The translations under genes were made by a program, and so were the position numbers. Below the pieces are notes generated by a model. That model searched no databases. It worked only from the letters and a program-made list of their open reading frames with translations, and was not told where the DNA came from. A stretch of 64,000 bases of DNA from Rhizobium lentis (GTDB lineage: Bacteria; Pseudomonadota; Alphaproteobacteria; Rhizobiales; Rhizobiaceae). This document shows, in pieces, positions 1-11,679 of the stretch; position 1 is the stretch's first letter; each line of letters begins with the position of its first letter. The DNA lies in contig NZ_CP071454.1 in assembly GCF_017352135.1 (NCBI RefSeq), forward strand, positions 2,629,001-2,693,000, written 5' to 3'.

Positions 1-1364
1 CTCCGGCCCGCAAGCGGAAGCGCCGCCGTCGTGGCGGTCATCGCGCTCCGCAGGATGGCTCGATTCAAACCCAGGCGACGGAACAGACGGGCGCGGCGGC
101 CAATGCCGCCCGGCTCGACGGCGAACCCGCATCGACCCGACGCAACCGCCGTAAGCATCGGGGCAAGCGCGGGCTGCAGGGCCGGCCGCTGACATCGGCA
201 AAGCCTTCCCATGTGCCGCCGCAGGAAAGCCGCATGGAAGAGACGGCGCGTAGCGCCGTCCCGCGCGAAATGCAGAACGGCGCGGGCGTCGGCCGCAAGG
301 GGCGCCAGGAGAGCAACGGTCACCAAGGGGATCGCCAGGCCAGCGAGCATGCATGGCCGGAAGAACTCTATGCCGCGCTCGATCTCGGCACCAACAATTG
401 CCGCTTGCTCATCGCCCAGCCGACCCGACCCGGGCAGTTCCGCGTCGTCGATGCCTTTTCCCGCATCGTGCGCCTTGGCGAAGGCCTTGCGGCCAGCGGC
501 CGGCTGTCCGACGAGGCAATGGAAAGGGCGATCGAGGCGCTGAGGATCTGCGCGTCCAAGCTCAGGAACCGGGAAATCCGCCGCATGCGGCTGATCGCCA
601 CCGAAGCCTGCCGCCAGGCGGTCAATGGCGAGGAGTTCCTCGGCCGCGTCGTCGCTGAAACCGGCCTTGAGCTTGAGATCATCGACCGGGAGACCGAGGC
701 ACGGCTTGCCGTCTCCGGCTGCTCTTCGTTGGTCGGGCGCGAGACGCGCTCCGTCGTCCTCTTCGATATCGGTGGCGGCTCATCGGAGATTGCCGTCATC
801 CGCATCGGTGACAATCGTTTCAGTCGGCTGGCCAATCACATCACCCATTGGACCTCGCTGCCGGTCGGCGTCGTGACGCTGTCGGAGCGTCACGGCGGGC
901 GCGATGTCACCCCGGAACTTTTCGAAGGCATGGTGCACGAGGTCGAAGGCATGCTCGGACGCTTCGATTGCCCTGAGATCGAGGTCGCCCAGACCGGCGA
1001 TTTCCATTTGATCGGCACGTCCGGCACGGTGACGACGCTTGCCGGCGTCCATCTCGACCTGCCGCGTTATGACCGGCGCAAGGTCGATGGCATTTGGCTG
1101 TCGGATGATGAGGTCTCCGCCATGCAGGCAAAGCTTCTCTCCTGGGATTTCGAAAGCCGCGCCGCCAATCCCTGCATCGGACCGGACCGCGCCGATCTGG
1201 TGCTGGCCGGCTGCGCCATTCTGGAGGCGATCCGCCGTCGCTGGCCGAGCCCGCGCATGCGCGTTGCCGATCGCGGCTTGAGGGAAGGCCTGCTCACCGA
1301 CATGATGGCCGATGACGGCGTGTGGCGGCGAAACCGCAACCGTCGTGGCCAGCGTGCGAAATAA
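1..1364 (+). CDS. ppx: Ppx/GppA exopolyphosphatase, 5' end outside window
   Basis: Exopolyphosphatase/guanosine pentaphosphatase family enzyme, which removes terminal phosphate from inorganic polyphosphate or pppGpp in the cytoplasm. The reading frame is open to the left edge, so the start lies upstream; the GTG at 213 is only an internal candidate. The first 100 or so codons are rich in Arg, Lys and Gly and look like a disordered extension. The actin-like ATPase fold follows: phosphate-1 motif DLGTNNCRLL near nt 380, phosphate-2 motif DIGGGSSE near nt 765, and GTSGTVTTLAG near nt 1015. The C-terminal HD-type domain of long Ppx proteins is absent, so this is the short form. rlmE follows after 9 bp and is probably co-transcribed. 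Family assignment is firm; substrate (polyP or pppGpp) is not resolved by sequence. Confidence 0.93.
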   Translation, partial: PARKRKRRRRGGHRAPQDGSIQTQATEQTGAAANAARLDGEPASTRRNRRKHRGKRGLQGRPLTSAKPSHVPPQESRMEETARSAVPREMQNGAGVGRKGRQESNGHQGDRQASEHAWPEELYAALDLGTNNCRLLIAQPTRPGQFRVVDAFSRIVRLGEGLAASGRLSDEAMERAIEALRICASKLRNREIRRMRLIATEACRQAVNGEEFLGRVVAETGLELEIIDRETEARLAVSGCSSLVGRETRSVVLFDIGGGSSEIAVIRIGDNRFSRLANHITHWTSLPVGVVTLSERHGGRDVTPELFEGMVHEVEGMLGRFDCPEIEVAQTGDFHLIGTSGTVTTLAGVHLDLPRYDRRKVDGIWLSDDEVSAMQAKLLSWDFESRAANPCIGPDRADLVLAGCAILEAIRRRWPSPRMRVADRGLREGLLTDMMADDGVWRRNRNRRGQRAK

Positions 1365-1373
1365 GGGGAAGGC

Positions 1374-2093
1374 ATGACAAAGGCACCGATCGCGGGAAAC
1401 CGCACCGGCCGCAAGCTCGGCCAGCGCGTCAAGAACAAGAAAATGAAGGCATCCTCGCGCCAATGGCTGCAGCGCCACATCAACGATCCCTATGTGCAGC
1501 GCGCCAAGCTTGAAGGCTATCGCGCCCGTGCTGCCTTCAAGCTCCTGGAGATCGACGAGAAGTACCACATTCTGCGCGGCGCCCGGCGTATTATCGATCT
1601 GGGCGCGGCTCCCGGCAGCTGGTCGCAAATTGCCGCCAAGGTCACCGGATCGACGGATGAGGATGTCCGTGTCGCCGCGATCGATTTCCTCGAAATGGCC
1701 CAGCTTCCCGGCGTGAAGATCCTGCAGCTCGACTTCCTCGATCCCAGTGCGCCGGAAAAGCTACTGGAGGCTGTCGGCGGCACGCCCGATCTCGTCATCT
1801 CCGATATGGCCGCGCCGACCACAGGCCACCACCGCACCGATCACCTGCGCACCATGCATCTGTGCGAGGTGGCGGCCCATTTCGCCATCGAGGTGCTGGG
1901 GGAGGGCGGGCATTTCCTCACCAAGACCTTCCAGGGCGGCACGGAGCGAGACCTGCTCGCCATGCTGAAGCAGAACTTCCGCCAGGTCGTCCACGTCAAG
2001 CCGAATTCCTCACGTGCCGAATCGGTCGAGATGTTCCTGCTGGCCAAGGGGTTCAAAGGGCGCAAGGCCGGGGAGCAGTCAGAGGAAGCTTGA
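1374..2093 (+). CDS. rlmE: 23S rRNA (uridine2552-2'-O)-methyltransferase RlmE
   Basis: RrmJ/FtsJ-family enzyme that methylates the 2'-OH of U2552 in the A-loop of 23S rRNA, using SAM, late in 50S assembly. The 239-residue protein has a basic N-terminal tail (about 1-35) and the SAM motif GAAPGSW at 77-83. The K-D-K-E tetrad is visible as K56 in [10 protein letters not shown]144 in VISDMAAP, K184 in FLTKTFQGG and an acidic residue near 216-219 in [19 protein letters not shown] just upstream of the ATG is a good ribosome site. It lies 9 bp behind ppx. Length and motifs fit the family well. Confidence 0.96.
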   Translation: MTKAPIAGNRTGRKLGQRVKNKKMKASSRQWLQRHINDPYVQRAKLEGYRARAAFKLLEIDEKYHILRGARRIIDLGAAPGSWSQIAAKVTGSTDEDVRVAAIDFLEMAQLPGVKILQLDFLDPSAPEKLLEAVGGTPDLVISDMAAPTTGHHRTDHLRTMHLCEVAAHFAIEVLGEGGHFLTKTFQGGTERDLLAMLKQNFRQVVHVKPNSSRAESVEMFLLAKGFKGRKAGEQSEEA

Positions 2094-2149
2094 TCTTCGG
2101 GCCAGTCCTGTCCGATGATAGGCGAACTCGGAGTTGAATAGCTGATCCT

Positions 2150-2533
2150 ATGCTTCTTTACGTGACGATCGGATCCAACGACCTTTATCGCGCAGGGCAT
2201 TTTTATGATGCCGTGCTGCCTGCGCTCGGCTATCGCCGCCAGCATTATTCGGAGGAGGAAATCGGCTATTCCGCCGACGGCGATACGCGCTGCCGATTCT
2301 GGGTGGTGACCCCGTTCAATCGCCGCCGGGCGACAGCGGGTAACGGCGCAATGGTCGCATTGGCTGCGGAAACGCGGGCGGCTGTTGATGCCTTCCATGC
2401 GGCGGCAATGGCGGCCGGCGCCGTCGATGAAGGCAAGCCGGGGCTGCGCCCCTACCATGCTCATTTCTATGCCGCCTATGTCCGCGATCTCGACGGCAAT
2501 AAGCTCAGTGCGGTTTGCGAAAGTGCCGAATAA
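2150..2533 (+). CDS. VOC family (glyoxalase/dioxygenase-fold) protein
   Basis: Small 127-residue protein with the vicinal-oxygen-chelate beta-alpha-beta fold. It opens MLLYVTIGSNDLYRAGHFYD, the usual first strand and helix of the fold, and ends with a strand DLDGNKLSAVC that in family members carries a metal-binding acid. The family covers glyoxalase I, extradiol dioxygenases and antibiotic-binding proteins, and the sequence does not decide between them. GGAG at about 2130 is far from the ATG, so the start is only moderately secure. It ends 8 bp from the convergent MFS gene, leaving no room for a terminator. Confidence 0.85.
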   Translation: MLLYVTIGSNDLYRAGHFYDAVLPALGYRRQHYSEEEIGYSADGDTRCRFWVVTPFNRRRATAGNGAMVALAAETRAAVDAFHAAAMAAGAVDEGKPGLRPYHAHFYAAYVRDLDGNKLSAVCESAE

Positions 2534-2541
2534 TCCCAGGT

Positions 2542-3966
2542 CTATCTCACGGCCGGCTGTTCGGCCTCGATCGCCGACGTCGCCATGTGACGCGATCGGT
2601 GGCCGGAAACGAGCGCGCCGGCATTGCGGTCCATCCGGATGAAGGGAATGGTCGCAATGATGGTCAGGCCGGCGATGACGTAGAAGGCGAGGTGGAAATC
2701 GGCAACCTGCAGTGCCTCGCCGCGCAGATAGATCGAGGTCTCCAATATCGCGGCCGCGACCGCGACGCCGAGCGCCAGGCTGATCTGCTGCATCACCGAA
2801 CTCATCGATGTCGCCTGGCTGGCTTCGGCATCGTCGATCTCGGCGAAGGCGAGCGCATTGACGCCGGTGAACATGAAGGAGCGGGAGAAGCCGCCGATAA
2901 GCAGCACGCCGATGATGACGAGATGCGGCGTTGCCGGGGTGAAGAAGCCGGTGATGACGGTGACCAGTGTCGTCACCATGGCGGCGCCGATCAGCGTCGT
3001 GCGGAAGCCGGTGGCCGCGAAAACACGCTTGGCCATGAACTTGGTGGTGATCGCCCCGATTGCTCCGGCAAAGGTGATGAGGCCGGATTGGAACGGCGTC
3101 AGCCCGAAGCCGAGCTGCAGCATCAAGGGCGTCAGGAACGGCATGGCGCCGACGCAGATGCGGAAGAGATTGCCCCCCGTGGTCGAGGCCCGGAACGTCG
3201 GGTTTTTGAACAGGTTGAGGTTGAGGATCGGCGCCGGGTGACGCTTGGCATGGCGCACATAGAGGATGCCGCAGGCAAGGCCGATCAAGGTCGCAGTGAC
3301 GCCGATCGCCGGGGGCAGGGCCGGGAGGCTGACCACAGACAGGCCGAAGACGACGCCCGCAGCCGAAAATGACGTCAGCACGAAGCCGGTGAAATCGAGC
3401 TTCGGCGGCGCCGTCGCTTCCACCTCCGGCAGAAAGATCGTCGCCAGCCAGATGCCGATAATGCCGACCGGCACGTTGATCAGGAAGATCCAGTGCCAGC
3501 TGAAATAGGTGGTGATGAAGCCGCCGAGCGGCGGACCGGTGAGCGGGCCGACAAGAGCGGGGACGGTCAAGAGCGCCATCGCCGAGACCAGATCGCTGCG
3601 CTGCGTCGTGCGCACCAGCACGAGGCGGCCGACCGGCGTCATCATCGCGCCGCCCATGCCCTGCAGGAAGCGGGCAAACACGAATTCGACGAGGTTGGAG
3701 GAGACGGCGCAGAAGATCGAGCCGATAACGAAGACGGAGATGGCCAGGCGGAAAATCTTCTTGGCGCCGAACCTGTCGGCCATCCAGCCGCTGACCGGGA
3801 TGAACACCGCCAACGCCACCATGTAGGAGGTCAGCGCCAGTTTCAGCGTGATCGGCCCGACATTCAGGTCCCTCGCAATTGCCGGCAGCGCCGTCGAAAT
3901 CACGGTGGAATCCATCTGCTCCATGAACAGAGCGACGGCAAGGATCAGCGGGACAATGCGGTTCAT
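2542..3966 (-). CDS. MFS transporter, DHA2 (EmrB/QacA) family
   Basis: Inner-membrane proton-driven drug or metabolite exporter of 474 residues, the usual length for the 14-helix DHA2 group. The first helix MNRIVPLILAVALFMEQMDS leads into TVISTALPAIA, the conserved DHA2 TM1 motif with Asp. The motif GWMADRFGAKKIF after TM2 is MFS motif A, and GPLTGPPLGGF matches motif C of antiporters. I place the start at 3966: a longer frame reaches 4104, but its 46 extra residues are charged and unlike an MFS N-terminus. It is divergent from the metallo-beta-lactamase-fold gene. Substrate unknown. Confidence 0.9.
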   Translation of the reverse strand: MNRIVPLILAVALFMEQMDSTVISTALPAIARDLNVGPITLKLALTSYMVALAVFIPVSGWMADRFGAKKIFRLAISVFVIGSIFCAVSSNLVEFVFARFLQGMGGAMMTPVGRLVLVRTTQRSDLVSAMALLTVPALVGPLTGPPLGGFITTYFSWHWIFLINVPVGIIGIWLATIFLPEVEATAPPKLDFTGFVLTSFSAAGVVFGLSVVSLPALPPAIGVTATLIGLACGILYVRHAKRHPAPILNLNLFKNPTFRASTTGGNLFRICVGAMPFLTPLMLQLGFGLTPFQSGLITFAGAIGAITTKFMAKRVFAATGFRTTLIGAAMVTTLVTVITGFFTPATPHLVIIGVLLIGGFSRSFMFTGVNALAFAEIDDAEASQATSMSSVMQQISLALGVAVAAAILETSIYLRGEALQVADFHLAFYVIAGLTIIATIPFIRMDRNAGALVSGHRSRHMATSAIEAEQPAVR

Positions 3967-4210
3967 AGGCGGGAGCCTTGATAGGCTGCGGATGAAGCAG
4001 GAAAGGCATTTGCTGTGTAGACCCACTTCCCAAGCCTGCCAATCCTTCAACCCGCTTCGATGGCGCGTTTGGTTCACGTCTGCGTGAGATGGCTTGCCCG
4101 TCAACCTTCCCTATCAAGATTGACACATGTTTGCTTCGCCAGGGGCAGGAAATCCGGGTGGGATCTCGGGGCAGTGCGGCCGACACGCCGCGTATCAAAG
4201 GGGAGTAGAA

Positions 4211-6990
<2,780 letters not shown>

Positions 6991-6992
6991 TC

Positions 6993-7562
6993 ATGAAGGC
7001 GGGCAGCGCAATTTCCCTCTGGGTCGTCGCGCTGCTCGCAGCCCTCTGCCTGGCTGTGCTGGCTTGGACGACTTTCGGCTTCGTCGTACCCTTCAAGCAC
7101 GAAACCGGGCAGGCCGTGCTCGACACCTATTTCGCAGGCTACGACGAATCTGCCGTTTTCCACATGCAGAAGTTGCTCGATGAGAACGAGACGGCGGCCA
7201 AGCTGCTCAGCGCCATGTATTTCGGGCCGGAGCTGATCTTTCCGGCATTGCTGACGGCGCTGCTGTTCCTTGTTTTCTTCAGGCTTGGCCCCGTCGGCTC
7301 CTGGTTCGGCCGGCCGCTTCATCCGCTCATAGCCAAGGCGATCTATCTGTTGCCTTTCATCTACGGCATCTCCGACTATGGTGAGAACATTTCCAGCCTG
7401 ATCGCCTTTAGCGAAGGCACGTCCGCAGGTCTTGCAATGCACCTGCTGCCTTGGATGACGCGGTTGAAATTCGCAAGTCTCGCTATCTGCTTCATCGTCG
7501 CCACGCGGCTTGCCATTGCCCGTTGGCTGTCGACCGGCGAAGACCGAAGCTGGGAAGGTTGA
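6993..7562 (+). CDS. Hypothetical membrane protein downstream of guaB
   Basis: A 189-residue integral membrane protein with about four hydrophobic segments (roughly 8-30, 78-98, 112-130 and 150-172). The first could act as an uncleaved signal anchor. Between the first two segments lies an acidic stretch of about 45 residues, probably periplasmic. No catalytic motif is evident and I cannot name a family. The gene begins immediately after guaB, so it probably shares its promoter. The last few codons run into the short-chain dehydrogenase remnant that follows, and the end of this protein may have been altered by that event. Confidence 0.75.
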   Translation: MKAGSAISLWVVALLAALCLAVLAWTTFGFVVPFKHETGQAVLDTYFAGYDESAVFHMQKLLDENETAAKLLSAMYFGPELIFPALLTALLFLVFFRLGPVGSWFGRPLHPLIAKAIYLLPFIYGISDYGENISSLIAFSEGTSAGLAMHLLPWMTRLKFASLAICFIVATRLAIARWLSTGEDRSWEG

Positions 7563-7737
7563 AGTGCTCTTCGTCAATGCCGGTGGCGGCTCCATGTTGC
7601 CCCTCGGCGAAATCACCGAAGAGCAGTATGACGATACGTTCGATCGGAATGTGACGGGGGTTCTCTTTACGGTGCAGAAGGCCTTGCCACTGCTCTCGCC
7701 AGGATCATCGCTGGCATCCGCTTATCCTTTCCGCTAG
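7555..7737 (+). pseudogene. Short-chain dehydrogenase/reductase fragment
   Basis: An open frame of about 60 codons translates to [19 protein letters not shown] and continues [20 protein letters not shown] then QKALPLL before the frame turns nonsensical and stops. This is the central part of a classical SDR: the NAG motif after beta-4 and the [18 protein letters not shown] helix. The Rossmann nucleotide-binding N-terminus (TGxxxGxG) and the catalytic Ser/Tyr-x-x-x-Lys are both missing, and there is no start codon or ribosome site. It is therefore a deletion remnant. It overlaps the last codons of the preceding membrane protein in a different frame. Confidence 0.7.
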
Positions 7738-7776
7738 TGCTGCCAACAGACAAAAGCGGAAAAGGAAGTGGCGATC

Positions 7777-8193
7777 ATGACCGGATATGAAATCTTCTGG
7801 CCACTCCTCGCCCATGCGGCCCTGGTCTACGGTCTATACGCGCTTCTTAGCCTGAGGCGCGCGAAAATGATCCGCGCTGGAAAAATCGCTCGGTCGGAGT
7901 ATCGAGAAAATCGCGCCGAGCCGGTCGAAAGCCTCGTGGTCAAGAACGCTCTCGCCAACCAGTTCGAACTGCCGGTGCTCTTCCACGTCTGTTGCATTCT
8001 CCTTTATATCACGCAGGCCGATAACATCATCACCGTCGGCCTTGCGTGGATCTTCGTCGCGCTGCGTTATGCTCACGCTGCGGTCCACGTCACCAGCAAT
8101 GAAATGCGCTATCGCAGCCCGCTTTTTGCGGCAGGCTATCTTGTGCTCGCTACCATGTGGGTCTGGCTCGCTGTTTGGATGGCGATGGACTGA
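7777..8193 (+). CDS. MAPEG family membrane protein
   Basis: A 138-residue protein with four predicted membrane helices and the pattern of the MAPEG family (membrane-associated proteins in eicosanoid and glutathione metabolism). Typical features are the charged loop after TM1 (SLRRAKMIRAGKIARSEYRE), a polar NQFELPVLF entering TM2, and ALRYAHAAVHVTSN before the last helix. Bacterial members are mostly uncharacterised, and some have glutathione transferase or peroxidase activity. I choose the ATG at 7777 because AAAGGAA lies about 10 bases upstream; the GTG at 7768 would touch that site. Confidence 0.87.
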   Translation: MTGYEIFWPLLAHAALVYGLYALLSLRRAKMIRAGKIARSEYRENRAEPVESLVVKNALANQFELPVLFHVCCILLYITQADNIITVGLAWIFVALRYAHAAVHVTSNEMRYRSPLFAAGYLVLATMWVWLAVWMAMD

Positions 8194-8470
8194 GTTGCGT
8201 CGATCGCAGCTGACCGAACGCGCGCTCCATGTCCTTGACGGTTGCGCCGCTTAACTCTGCTTTCCCGAGAGCAGGGCACAACTTTTCGAAGTCTTTTCAA
8301 TGCCCGTCAATTACCACGATATGCTGTGAGGGCTTGAATTCACAGGCCTTTGCCGGTCGTTAAAATGCGAGCTTTTCCATTTACCGCTGATGAACTCCTG
8401 GAATGTCATATCCGCTCGATGCGCTGGCGGAAGACAGCCTCCGCGGCGAAACAATAAGAATGGGAACGAC

Positions 8471-9112
8471 ATGGGCGCGGAAAGCATGGATCGGATCGGC
8501 TTGCGCAGGCAGCCGAAGCAGGGTCGCAGTATCCAGAGGCTGGATCTTATCCTCGCCGCCGCCGCCAAGATCATCGCCAAGAAGGGCGTCAGCGCCATGC
8601 GTATGACGGAACTCGCGATCGCCGCCAAAGTGCCGATCGGCTCAGTTTACCAGTATTTTCCCGAGAAGGCGGCGATCGTCAAAGCCCTGTTCGACCAGCA
8701 CGCTTCGGCGATCCAGGCGAAGACGGCGGCGATGTTCAGCGATGTGCAGTCACTCGACCAGGCCCTCGATCGCGTCTGCGCCACCATCGACTGGTATTAC
8801 GAATCCTATCGCGACGATCCCGTCTATCGCGGCGTCTGGATGGGAACCGAGACCGATCAGGATCTGCTTCGGCTAAATATCGAGCATAGTGGCCGCGTCG
8901 CCGGCATCTTCCATGACGCCGTGCGCAGGCTGGCTCCCGACCTTTGCGACGAGGAAATGTTCGCGCGCACTTACCTTTTCAGCCACCTGATCGGCGCCGT
9001 CATTCGGCTTGCCGCGGTCAGCGAAGAGACCATAGCGCGGCGCATGCTCGGCGAGTGGAAACGCGTCATCCGCGCCTCCCTTTTCGCCACGGCCGCGCCG
9101 AGCGCGGCTTAA
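8471..9112 (+). CDS. TetR/AcrR family transcriptional regulator
   Basis: A 213-residue TetR-type repressor. The N-terminal helix-turn-helix is clear: ILAAAAKIIAKKGVSAMRMT then ELAIAAKVPIGSVYQYFPEK, the standard TetR signature ending YxYF. The C-terminal ligand and dimer domain is not diagnostic of an effector. I use the ATG at 8471 with GGGAAC upstream; the ATG at 8486 is an alternative. The gene is convergent with the next LysR gene, with only 4 bp between stops. The target is not evident, because its own upstream region of about 270 bp is shared with no divergent gene. Confidence 0.9.
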   Translation: MGAESMDRIGLRRQPKQGRSIQRLDLILAAAAKIIAKKGVSAMRMTELAIAAKVPIGSVYQYFPEKAAIVKALFDQHASAIQAKTAAMFSDVQSLDQALDRVCATIDWYYESYRDDPVYRGVWMGTETDQDLLRLNIEHSGRVAGIFHDAVRRLAPDLCDEEMFARTYLFSHLIGAVIRLAAVSEETIARRMLGEWKRVIRASLFATAAPSAA

Positions 9113-9116
9113 CCCT

Positions 9117-10073
9117 TTACCAGCTCGGCACCATGTTGGCGGCCTTCGGCCGCGGATAAAGCCGCGCCTGAGCCGATTTGACATCCGCATCCAGACCATC
9201 ATCGACGACGGCCGGCGTGATGTTGTCGAGGCAGGCAGTGATATGCGCCGTGATTGCATTCATCAGCGACAGCGAGACGCCTGGCCGCTTCATGATCCCG
9301 ATCTGCACCGGCGGCAGCGCCGGGAAACCGTCGGCCTGGCTCAGCACCTTCATGCCCGTCCGCAGCGCCGATTCCGGCATGACCGAGACCGCCATGCCGG
9401 CCAGCACCGCCGCAGCGACGACGGTGCAGGACCAGCTGGTGAACAGGATCTGGTGCTCGCGGCCGACGGCATCGAGCGCCGAGCAGGCGAGCTGGCGCCA
9501 CTGGCAGTCGCGGCGGCCGACGGCAAGCGGCACCGGCGCGTCTTCGCGGATCGGATGGTTGGCCGAGCCGACCCAGCAGAGCGGCTCGGTTCTCACCACA
9601 TCGGACATGCGCTCGCGCGGGTTGTGGGTAACGAGCGCAATGTCGAGCTCGCCCTTGTGCATGCGTTCGGCGAGATCGACCGAGGGCTCGCAGACGATGT
9701 AGAGCTCAACATTCGGATGCGTCTTGGCAAAGCGGCCGATGATTTCAGGCATATAGCGGTCGGCATAATCGTCCGGCGTGCCGATCCGCAGCGTCCCCTC
9801 CAGCCTGTTGTCGTCGAAGGCGGCGATCGCCTCATTGTTGAGGCGGATGATGCGCCGGGCGTAATTAAGCAGTTTTTCGCCCTCGACCGTCAGCCGGTTG
9901 CCGCGGCCGTCCTTGATGAACAGCTGCTTGCCGATGCGCTCTTCGAGACGGCGCATCTGCATGGAGACGGCAGATTGGGTCTTGTAGACCCTGTCGGCCG
10001 CCTTGGTGAAGCTGCCGGAATCGACGATGGCAATGAAGGTCTGCAACTGGTCGAGATCAAGAGGCGCGGACAT
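9117..10073 (-). CDS. LysR family regulator, LrhA-like
   Basis: A 318-residue LysR-type regulator. The winged helix at about 5-65 (LDQLQTFIAIVDSGSFTKAA, then TQSAVSMQMRRLEERIG) resembles the LrhA/HexA branch. The periplasmic-binding-protein-like effector domain follows, with RIGTPDDYADRYMP. The ATG at 10073 is preceded by AGGTGG at ideal spacing; the in-frame GTG nine bases further upstream overlaps that site and is unlikely. It is divergent from the DUF1127 gene, and the 204 bp between them contains a small inverted repeat GGACAG-N9-CTGTCC at 10175-10195. Regulation of the neighbour is possible but not shown. Confidence 0.92.
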   Translation of the reverse strand: MSAPLDLDQLQTFIAIVDSGSFTKAADRVYKTQSAVSMQMRRLEERIGKQLFIKDGRGNRLTVEGEKLLNYARRIIRLNNEAIAAFDDNRLEGTLRIGTPDDYADRYMPEIIGRFAKTHPNVELYIVCEPSVDLAERMHKGELDIALVTHNPRERMSDVVRTEPLCWVGSANHPIREDAPVPLAVGRRDCQWRQLACSALDAVGREHQILFTSWSCTVVAAAVLAGMAVSVMPESALRTGMKVLSQADGFPALPPVQIGIMKRPGVSLSLMNAITAHITACLDNITPAVVDDGLDADVKSAQARLYPRPKAANMVPSW

Positions 10074-10277
10074 GGGTTCCACCTATAAAGATAGCTGATG
10101 ATAATCATTAGAAACATTCGTTGGACTGATCAATAGGTCTTTGGCATCTTCGAGATGCAAATCAAGAAAGTGATGGACAGACACTCTGCCTGTCCGAGCC
10201 GAATTCAGCCTGCTCCTTCCCGCACGACCTCGTGGGAGGGGTGGGTTGTTGCGTGCCCCGAAAGAAAGGAGAGTTCG

Positions 10278-10577
10278 ATGCACATGACAGACCGGACACT
10301 AGAACTCGACTGCGGCAAGCTTACCCCGACGTTTTGGCAGCGTCTGGCGGCAGGCCTCGCACCGTTGACCTTCCTCTTTCGCGTGTTCCGCAATCGCATG
10401 GAGATCAACGCGCTGCATGACCTGAACGATACGCAGCTGAGGGACATCGGCCTCACGAGGGCCGATCTGACCTCCGCGTTCCTGGCCTCGACGTTTTTCG
10501 AGGACCCGTCGGAACATCTGACGCGTTCGGCGCGCAATCGCTGGCGCCTGCAGCTTTTCCGCTTCCACGAAGAGTAG
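10278..10577 (+). CDS. DUF1127 small protein
   Basis: A 99-residue protein with the DUF1127 domain in its middle: FRNRMEINALHDLNDTQLRD followed by IGLTRADL. The Arg-rich domain is widespread in alphaproteobacteria and enterobacteria. Some short members take part in RNA turnover and phosphate or carbon metabolism in Agrobacterium. This protein is longer than the 45-50 residue type. The start at 10278 is set by AAGGAGAG seven bases upstream; a longer frame from 10155 lacks a ribosome site. An intrinsic terminator follows 47 bp after the stop, so this is a single-gene transcript. Confidence 0.9.
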   Translation: MHMTDRTLELDCGKLTPTFWQRLAAGLAPLTFLFRVFRNRMEINALHDLNDTQLRDIGLTRADLTSAFLASTFFEDPSEHLTRSARNRWRLQLFRFHEE

Positions 10578-10624
10578 GAGCGCGAGTTTCCCCGCAGGGT
10601 GATAGCCAATAGCCCTGCCGCTTG

Positions 10625-10664
10625 ACCCGGTGATCGGCTTTCCCAAGCCATCACCGGGTTTTTT
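10625..10664 (+). terminator. Intrinsic terminator of the DUF1127 gene
   Basis: Ten-base-pair stem ACCCGGTGAT (10625-10634) / ATCACCGGGT (10650-10659), reinforced by an inner GGCTT/AAGCC pairing, followed by TTTTTT. It overlaps the stop codon of the convergent DUF937 gene at 10663. Confidence 0.9.
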
Positions 10665-11532
10665 ATGTCTTGGTTTCCGGAGAAGGCTTCGGCCGGTAGG
10701 TTTCGAAGATTGCTTCCAGGTTCCTCTGGTAGCTCTTCTGCACTTCGAGTCCGCTGTCGAACATGGCGTTCAGCATCTCGGTGTAGCTCTCGGCATTGGT
10801 CTTCGCCTCTTCCGTCGGCGCCTCCGGGGCCTTGGCTGCCGGTTGTTTGCCCGCCGGCTGCTGGCCGAGCCCGGCCATCATCTCCTGGAAAGCCTTGGCA
10901 AAGGGATTGTCGAGGAACGGGTTGGGGGCAGGCGCCGGTTCCTGTTTCGGCATCGAGAACATCAGCTGCATCGCCTGCGTGAAGGGATTGTCGAAAATGC
11001 TGGGTTCCGGGGTCGCCTTCGGCTTCGGCGCGAAACCGGTGCTCTCAAGCCATTTTTGGATCGTTTCGCCCATCGCGGTGTTGACGAACGGATTGACCGG
11101 CGCAGCCATCTGGCCGGTCGTCTGCTTGAAGAGCCCGCCCATCAGCGTATCGGCCAGCACCGGCAGCATCTGCTTGTAGATATCCTGGCCGATCCCGGTC
11201 ATCTGGGCCGCCTGGGCGGCGATCGCCCGCGAAACCTCCTTCGAGCCGAAGAGCTGGGCCAGGATGTTGTTGCCGTCGGAAATGCCCTCCGGCGTGAAGG
11301 CCCGGCTCATATCCTCGAAATATCGCGCGTAGTTGCCGGAGGCGACGGCCTGCATCAGGCCGACGAAATCGTAAGGGTTGCTGGTGCTGCGCTTCAGGCC
11401 GGCGGAAAAGGCCGGCATCAGCGCCGCCATCGCCTTGGTCGCCTGTTCCTGCGCCAGGTTGAATTGCCGGGCGACCGCCTCCATCGCAGCGCCGTTCTGC
11501 GCCTGCATCATCATGTCGAAGAGTGGCAGCAT
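10663..11532 (-). CDS. DUF937 domain protein
   Basis: A 289-residue cytoplasmic protein. The first 50 residues (FDMMMQAQNGAAMEAVARQF and then LMPAFSAGLKR) match DUF937, a glutamine- and methionine-rich helical domain of unknown role. The rest is low in complexity: Pro/Ala/Lys-rich linkers at about 185-250 (PKQEPAPAPNPF, KQPAAKAPEAPTEEAK) and a terminal amphipathic helix. NPF appears four times (VNPF, DNPF, PNPF, DNPF), an arrangement that could serve as a short interaction motif. The ATG at 11532 has AGGGA upstream, and the frame extending to 11598 has no support. Function unknown. Confidence 0.82.
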   Translation of the reverse strand: MLPLFDMMMQAQNGAAMEAVARQFNLAQEQATKAMAALMPAFSAGLKRSTSNPYDFVGLMQAVASGNYARYFEDMSRAFTPEGISDGNNILAQLFGSKEVSRAIAAQAAQMTGIGQDIYKQMLPVLADTLMGGLFKQTTGQMAAPVNPFVNTAMGETIQKWLESTGFAPKPKATPEPSIFDNPFTQAMQLMFSMPKQEPAPAPNPFLDNPFAKAFQEMMAGLGQQPAGKQPAAKAPEAPTEEAKTNAESYTEMLNAMFDSGLEVQKSYQRNLEAIFETYRPKPSPETKT

Positions 11533-11679
11533 GGAGGTCCCTTTCCCCGAGTCGTGACGCTTTGGTAACGCACTATATCCGGAAATGGTAATGTGCAAAC
11601 GGCTTTTTGCCAGAGGGACTTAATGCATGTCGCCCGGAAGTGTGCCGCGGTTCCGCGACGACGACATGCGGGACAAGTC

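Noticed and set aside
1841..4198. A 785-codon open frame on the minus strand covering rlmE, the VOC gene and the MFS gene
   Set aside because: The MFS gene in another minus-strand frame and two plus-strand genes have clear motifs, while this frame is Arg/His-rich nonsense.
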